From the NCBI GenBank assembly GCA_014239365.1, contig JAAZZB010000031.1, positions 1 through 64,000 on the forward strand: a stretch of DNA of 64,000 nucleotides, read 5' to 3'. This document shows, piece by piece, positions 60,427 through 64,000 of the stretch; position 1 is the stretch's first letter, and each line of letters opens with the position of its first letter. The stretch comes from Verrucomicrobiia bacterium (GTDB lineage Bacteria; Verrucomicrobiota; Verrucomicrobiia; Limisphaerales; UBA1100). The notes beneath the pieces were generated by a model that was given only the letters and a program-made list of their open reading frames with translations, was not told the origin of the DNA and made no database searches. Both the position numbers and the translations under genes were made by a program.

Positions 60427-61966
60427 CTTGTGATTCTTTTTGCACCGGCGCCAATTTCATCGGCAGCACCTCGGCCATTACCAACACTTGCAGCAGTCCC
60501 GCCACGCTGATGGCGGTGAGCATCACCGTCCACGTTTTTAGCATCTCCTTTTCCGTGAACCCGCTCAGCCGTTGCACCACCCAAAAGCCGCTGTCATTCA
60601 TCCAAGACAAAATGATCGAACCAAAGCCAATCGCGAGGTAAATATAAAGCGGATGATACGGCAGCGTCGACCCATCCCCGATGACCGCGCTCATCAAACC
60701 CACCCCGGTAATCATCGCCACCGTGGCCGAGCCTTGAGCAATCCGAACCACCGCCGTCGCTCCCCACGCCAGCAGGATGAGTGAAATATTGTAAGTGTTC
60801 GCGAGCGCCTCAATCGTCTCGCCCACGCCGGCCATCCGGATCATCCCGCCAAATGCGCCGCCCGCGCCGGTGATCAAAATAATCACGCCAGCCGTTTGCA
60901 ACGGACTCTCCAGCACCTTGCTCAAGGCGCTCATCAGGCCCCCATCCATCGGCCGTTTCTCGCGGATGGTTTGAAGCGCCAACGTGTAAATCGCAACCAA
61001 CGCCGCCAACAACATCGCGATATTGGCCGAACCAAAAAATTCAAGATACCGAAACCAAGCCGCGCCACTCACTGAATCTTTGGCCACCAAATTCAAAATC
61101 GACACCAACGAAATCAAAATCACCGGCAAGGCGACGGGCAACGCGGACAGAAAAAGATTGGGCAATTCCGAATCTTTTTTGTCCACGATCGTTTTGAGTT
61201 CACTTGTCGAAGCTCCGGGCACATCACGCATTGGAAGGTTGAATTTTTTGTCAAATCGTCTGGCCAAAAACAGCACCAACCACGCCGGCAACAAACTGGC
61301 AGCCAAGCCCGCCATAATTGCGATGCCCAAATCCAGCTTGAGACCCTCGGCAATCATCAACGGGCCCGGAGTCGGCGGCACCATCGAATGCGTGATCGCG
61401 CCCGCGCCCGCCATCGCCATCACGAACAGCGTATAACTTTTCCCCGTGCGCAAACTCAAGGCGCGCGCCAAGGGTATCAGCAGGAAAAAAACCGTATCGA
61501 AAAAAACAGGAATCGATAATAAAAACCCGCTGCATAAAAGCACAAGCCCCGCCCGTTTTTCACCGAAGACACTCAATAGCCAGCGCACCACCCGATCCGC
61601 CGCGCCGCTGCCGAGCATACACACGCCAATGATCGCCGCCAGCGCGACTACGAAACCGATCCCGGCCGCCGTGTTGCCAAAGGCAAGCAACGACCAATTC
61701 ACCGCCAGCAACATATCATTCGCTGTGTCTGCAGGTGTATCGTTCAACGCCACCCGGCTATTGAACAAGCCGACATTTTCCGTGGTCATTCCCGGCAAAT
61801 CGCCTGCCAGTAATCCGGTTAAGATTGCCGCAAAAATCAGCGCCAGAAACGGATGTAATTTCAGCTTGATGATGGAGGCAAAAATGAAGGCGACACTGAT
61901 CGCCAGAATACCAAGCGGCCAATAGGAAACGTCAGCCGCGGCTTGAGCCAAAAGTGGATGAGGCAT
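60362..61966 (-). CDS. GntP-family gluconate/organic acid:H+ symporter
   Basis: This 534-residue protein has about 13-14 membrane helices and GntP blocks: LHPFLALIFAAILTGLLAG, GFVVALAAIIGVCMLGSGAADRVV, GFLLSIPVFFDTVFFLLIPL and THSMVPPTPGPLMIAEGL, then NDSGFWVVQRLSGFTEKEMLKTWT near the end, in pieces. GntP transporters take up gluconate and related sugar acids with protons. The PPTPGP and NDSGFW motifs are strong. The C-terminal tail after about residue 505 is unusual and polar (VQKESQVSLVPALDS). Its 3' end overlaps the DUF4230-like gene by 65 bases. Confidence 0.92.
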   Translation of the reverse strand: MPHPLLAQAAADVSYWPLGILAISVAFIFASIIKLKLHPFLALIFAAILTGLLAGDLPGMTTENVGLFNSRVALNDTPADTANDMLLAVNWSLLAFGNTAAGIGFVVALAAIIGVCMLGSGAADRVVRWLLSVFGEKRAGLVLLCSGFLLSIPVFFDTVFFLLIPLARALSLRTGKSYTLFVMAMAGAGAITHSMVPPTPGPLMIAEGLKLDLGIAIMAGLAASLLPAWLVLFLARRFDKKFNLPMRDVPGASTSELKTIVDKKDSELPNLFLSALPVALPVILISLVSILNLVAKDSVSGAAWFRYLEFFGSANIAMLLAALVAIYTLALQTIREKRPMDGGLMSALSKVLESPLQTAGVIILITGAGGAFGGMIRMAGVGETIEALANTYNISLILLAWGATAVVRIAQGSATVAMITGVGLMSAVIGDGSTLPYHPLYIYLAIGFGSIILSWMNDSGFWVVQRLSGFTEKEMLKTWTVMLTAISVAGLLQVLVMAEVLPMKLAPVQKESQVSLVPALDSAALDGQPLHRRR

Positions 61967-62048
61967 AATGGTTTAAAGATTAACGTATGCGGGAAGTCCC
62001 GCAAAAAACTTCGTCGAGGTCAAGCTGTGGATGGAAAAAATTTCGCCG

Positions 62049-63479
62049 CTACAGGGAGCGCACGAGGTCGGGGAATTGGCAATCTTCGCAGGTGGCGGGG
62101 GCGTGGTCGCAGTAGTCGCGGGTGATTTGGATGAGGCCTTGCTGGGCGGCGGCGGTGGCAAGGCGGCGGGGGGTGCCAAAGAGGCGTTGGCGGGCGAGCT
62201 TGAGGATGGCGTTATCCTGCGCGGGTGACCAATCGGCGTAGCGGGCATTGATGCGGGATTGCATTCGATTATTTTTGCCAGCGCCGGCTCGCGCATGGAA
62301 CCACGGGAGGATGACGTTGATGGCGAGATCGGTCACGCGCGTGGGGCCGAGCAGTGAGCATGGTTTGGGCTGGCGCGGGCTGCGGAATGTCCAGTGGTGT
62401 TTCCAAAAATTTTCCGGCTGCACGGCGAGGGTTTCGTTGAGGGTGGGTACGAGTTTGGTTTTCGGGCAATCAATGTGCAGCCATTGCTCGAGGCGGGCGG
62501 GAAGGTCATCGCGCGCCAGCCAATGGGCGAGCAGGGCAAGGCGGCGGATGGGGTGATTGGCCGGACGCAATCCCGCGAAGCGCCACACGGTTTTTGGCAA
62601 AATGAATTCCTCGAGCGCATCGCGTTCGCGCCACCAAATATCCCACAGCGCGCGGAGGTGTTTGCGGGCGGCGGGCGTTTGCGCGGGCAAATCGTCAGCC
62701 AACAAACCGGCCACGCCGAGCAAGCGCGCCTGCCAAGCGGAGGCATCGGCCGCGCCAATTTCACGCATCGCGGGCAATCGTTCGGCAAGGTTTTGCATCG
62801 GCCACGTGTTGTGTTTGTAACCGAGCGCGCGGAAGAGCCCGTGCCACAGGGCGCTTTCCCAACCGTGCCGGCGCGCGTGCCGGGCGAGGGCGTCGGCCTT
62901 ATTTTGCAAACGCACTGCGGCGGCTTCGCGGAGCAGGGCGTCTTGTTTTTCAGCGGACAACTCGGCCAATGGAGCGCGGCATTTTCCTGCAAACTGAATG
63001 GGCAACCACGGCTCGGCGGCCTGCCAATCGGCGAGCGCGGCGAGTGGCGCGTCGGTGTGCGGTTGCAGGCGCAGCGTGGGCAGAGCGGTCTTGGCGGGGC
63101 CATTCCAAATGACGTGGAGGATGACGCCTTCAAAGGCGGGGTTGGCGTGATGTCCGTGCGCGCGCCAATCGGCGGCGGTGGGATCCACCTCCACATCCCC
63201 GCTGGCGGGAAAGTCATCGCCCACTTGAATGACGGCGCGCTGGAAATCCGGCCCGGCTTCGTGGTTCCAAAAACCCGGATGCAGCACCTGCACGGTGCGG
63301 CCGTCGGTGGTTTGCAGTGCCTCGCGCCGGAGGCGTTGGTGCTGCCAAATAGACTGCATCAGCCGCTCGGGCGGCGTGTCTCCGGCGGTCTCGCGCACTT
63401 GCGCCGCCACCGATTGGGCGCGCCATTGTGAATAAAAGCTGCCTGTCATTCTATCGGCTTGCCGTTGCACGAGACTCAT
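62049..63479 (-). CDS. DUF2851 family protein
   Basis: This 476-residue protein matches DUF2851: YSQWRAQSVAAQVRETAGDTPPERLMQSIWQHQRL, PGFWNHEAGPDFQRAVIQVGDDFPASGDVEVDPTAADWRAHGHHANPAFEGVILHVIWNG and a C-terminal Cys cluster YCDHAPATCEDCQFPDLV, in blocks. It keeps the family's G-D-V-E-V...W-x-x-H-x-H motif, here W-R-A-H-G-H. The enzyme activity is not established; the Cys cluster may hold a metal or Fe-S centre. ATG 63479 was chosen; ATG 63449 (MTGSF) is an alternative. It is divergent from the HtrA gene with a 60-bp gap. Confidence 0.85.
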   Translation of the reverse strand: MSLVQRQADRMTGSFYSQWRAQSVAAQVRETAGDTPPERLMQSIWQHQRLRREALQTTDGRTVQVLHPGFWNHEAGPDFQRAVIQVGDDFPASGDVEVDPTAADWRAHGHHANPAFEGVILHVIWNGPAKTALPTLRLQPHTDAPLAALADWQAAEPWLPIQFAGKCRAPLAELSAEKQDALLREAAAVRLQNKADALARHARRHGWESALWHGLFRALGYKHNTWPMQNLAERLPAMREIGAADASAWQARLLGVAGLLADDLPAQTPAARKHLRALWDIWWRERDALEEFILPKTVWRFAGLRPANHPIRRLALLAHWLARDDLPARLEQWLHIDCPKTKLVPTLNETLAVQPENFWKHHWTFRSPRQPKPCSLLGPTRVTDLAINVILPWFHARAGAGKNNRMQSRINARYADWSPAQDNAILKLARQRLFGTPRRLATAAAQQGLIQITRDYCDHAPATCEDCQFPDLVRSL

Positions 63480-63539
63480 TTTTCTGCCAGATTGGCGTTG
63501 GACACTGCGCGCGCTGGGGTTGAATAAAAAACTAGTCTC

Positions 63540-64000
63540 TTGAAAAAAACCGTCAATATTATATTTGCACTGTTCGCGCTGACAATGCACGCCACAGCGG
63601 CGGACGGCCCAAGGCGCGATGCGGTGGTGCGCGCGACGGAGAAGGTGATGCCCGCAGTGGTGAATATCCGCACCGAAACGGTGATGGAAATCCGCGATCC
63701 CTTTGCGGAATTGTTCCGTGATTATTGGAATCCGTTCCACTCACAACCGCGCCGCGACGTACGCCAAAGCCTCGGCTCGGGCGTGATCATTGATCCCGAA
63801 GGCTATTTGCTGACCAACGATCACGTGGTACGCCGCGCCACGCGCATCCAAGTGCGGCTCAGCGACGGACGCGAGCTGGAGGCCGAACGCGTGGCATACA
63901 ATCAGCGCGCGGATTTGGCGTTGCTCAAACTCAAAGCCAAGCCCGGCACGCAATTCAAAGCTGTCACCTTCGCGCGCGATGACGATTTGTTGCTGGGCGA
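63540..64000 (+). CDS. HtrA/DegP-type serine protease (partial, runs off the window)
   Basis: Starting at TTG 63540, the frame encodes a signal peptide (KKTVNIIFALFALTMHATA), then VRATEKVMPAVVNIRTET, RQSLGSGVIIDPEGYLLTNDHVV with the catalytic His (H95) and ADLALLKLKA with the catalytic Asp (D125). The catalytic Ser lies beyond the window edge. This is a Do-family periplasmic protease/chaperone and would be expected to have PDZ domains further on. A second, shorter protease of this type is at 45768. Confidence 0.9.
   Translation, partial: MKKTVNIIFALFALTMHATAADGPRRDAVVRATEKVMPAVVNIRTETVMEIRDPFAELFRDYWNPFHSQPRRDVRQSLGSGVIIDPEGYLLTNDHVVRRATRIQVRLSDGRELEAERVAYNQRADLALLKLKAKPGTQFKAVTFARDDDLLLG

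Noticed and set aside
61990..62003. GCGGGA/TCCCGC hairpin as a terminator of the gene at 62049
   Set aside because: It lies downstream of that gene's stop but no T-run follows on the minus strand, and it is close to the start side of GntP; role unclear.
62394..63431. 345-codon plus-strand frame opposite the DUF2851 gene
   Set aside because: It is the antisense of a recognisable DUF2851 protein and lacks a start context.

Overview
The window reads as chromosomal DNA of a heterotrophic bacterium of the Verrucomicrobiota, most like the Pedosphaera/Limisphaerales branch. This is inferred from gene content, not from a marker alignment. Typical of that group are paired PSD1 cytochrome (DUF1549/DUF1553) and DUF1501 genes, DUF1080 proteins, several prepilin-type proteins with the FTLIE signal, large PQQ-type beta-propellers and many palindromic intergenic repeats. 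Genes are dense, lie on both strands, often overlap by a few bases, and are GC-rich except in the island described below.

Layout. 1-13.8 kb: end of an unidentified gene, an FmdB-like protein, tRNA-Phe, an LptF-type permease, an FHA protein, accA, manA, a holin-like membrane protein, trmB, a FIST protein, recA, a Dabb protein, tRNA-Gly, and an ECF sigma/anti-sigma module followed by a HEAT-repeat protein and a PQQ propeller. 13.7-19.5 kb: a visibly AT-richer DNA phosphorothioation (Dnd) cluster between two copies of a roughly 200-bp junction sequence. 19.4-29.5 kb: TerB/AI-2E fusion, two lipoproteins, an MscS channel, an unrecognised large protein, hemB, a pseudopilin-thioredoxin fusion and a TAXI binding protein. 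29.5-35.9 kb: two DUF1080 genes, a ROK-family protein, an alpha/beta hydrolase, a Rieske protein, an acid-phosphatase-like lipoprotein and a thioredoxin-like gene with an in-frame UGA. 36-43.4 kb: a giant PQQ/methyltransferase/PQQ protein, small lipoproteins, a pseudopilin and repeat-rich intergenic DNA with gene remnants. 43.4-48.2 kb: glycyl-tRNA synthetase, LarB, a trypsin/PDZ protease and LarC. 48.2-59.6 kb: two consecutive PSD1+DUF1501 pairs, a small Tat/lipoprotein, a PhoX-like protein and a pseudopilin. 59.6-64 kb: a membrane-anchored protein, a GntP permease, a DUF2851 protein and the start of an HtrA protease.

Most unusual points. (1) A gene at 34691-35827 (minus) is continuous except for one in-frame UGA, placed two residues after a Cys at the expected active site of a thioredoxin-like domain; it is a candidate selenoprotein with a C-T-U motif. 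(2) The dnd island (dndC, a small protein, dndD, and a DndE fused to a P-loop ATPase) lies between direct repeats that duplicate the 3' ends of both flanking genes, with no recombinase visible, and dndC has a long nested-hairpin leader. dndA, dndB and the dndFGH restriction genes are absent from the window. (3) Several palindromic repeat families sit inside one another, supply stop codons, and in two cases appear in frame inside proteins.

Limits. All calls come from reading the sequence and translations by eye. Start codons without a clear ribosome-binding site are uncertain. No promoters were called because no reliable consensus could be applied.
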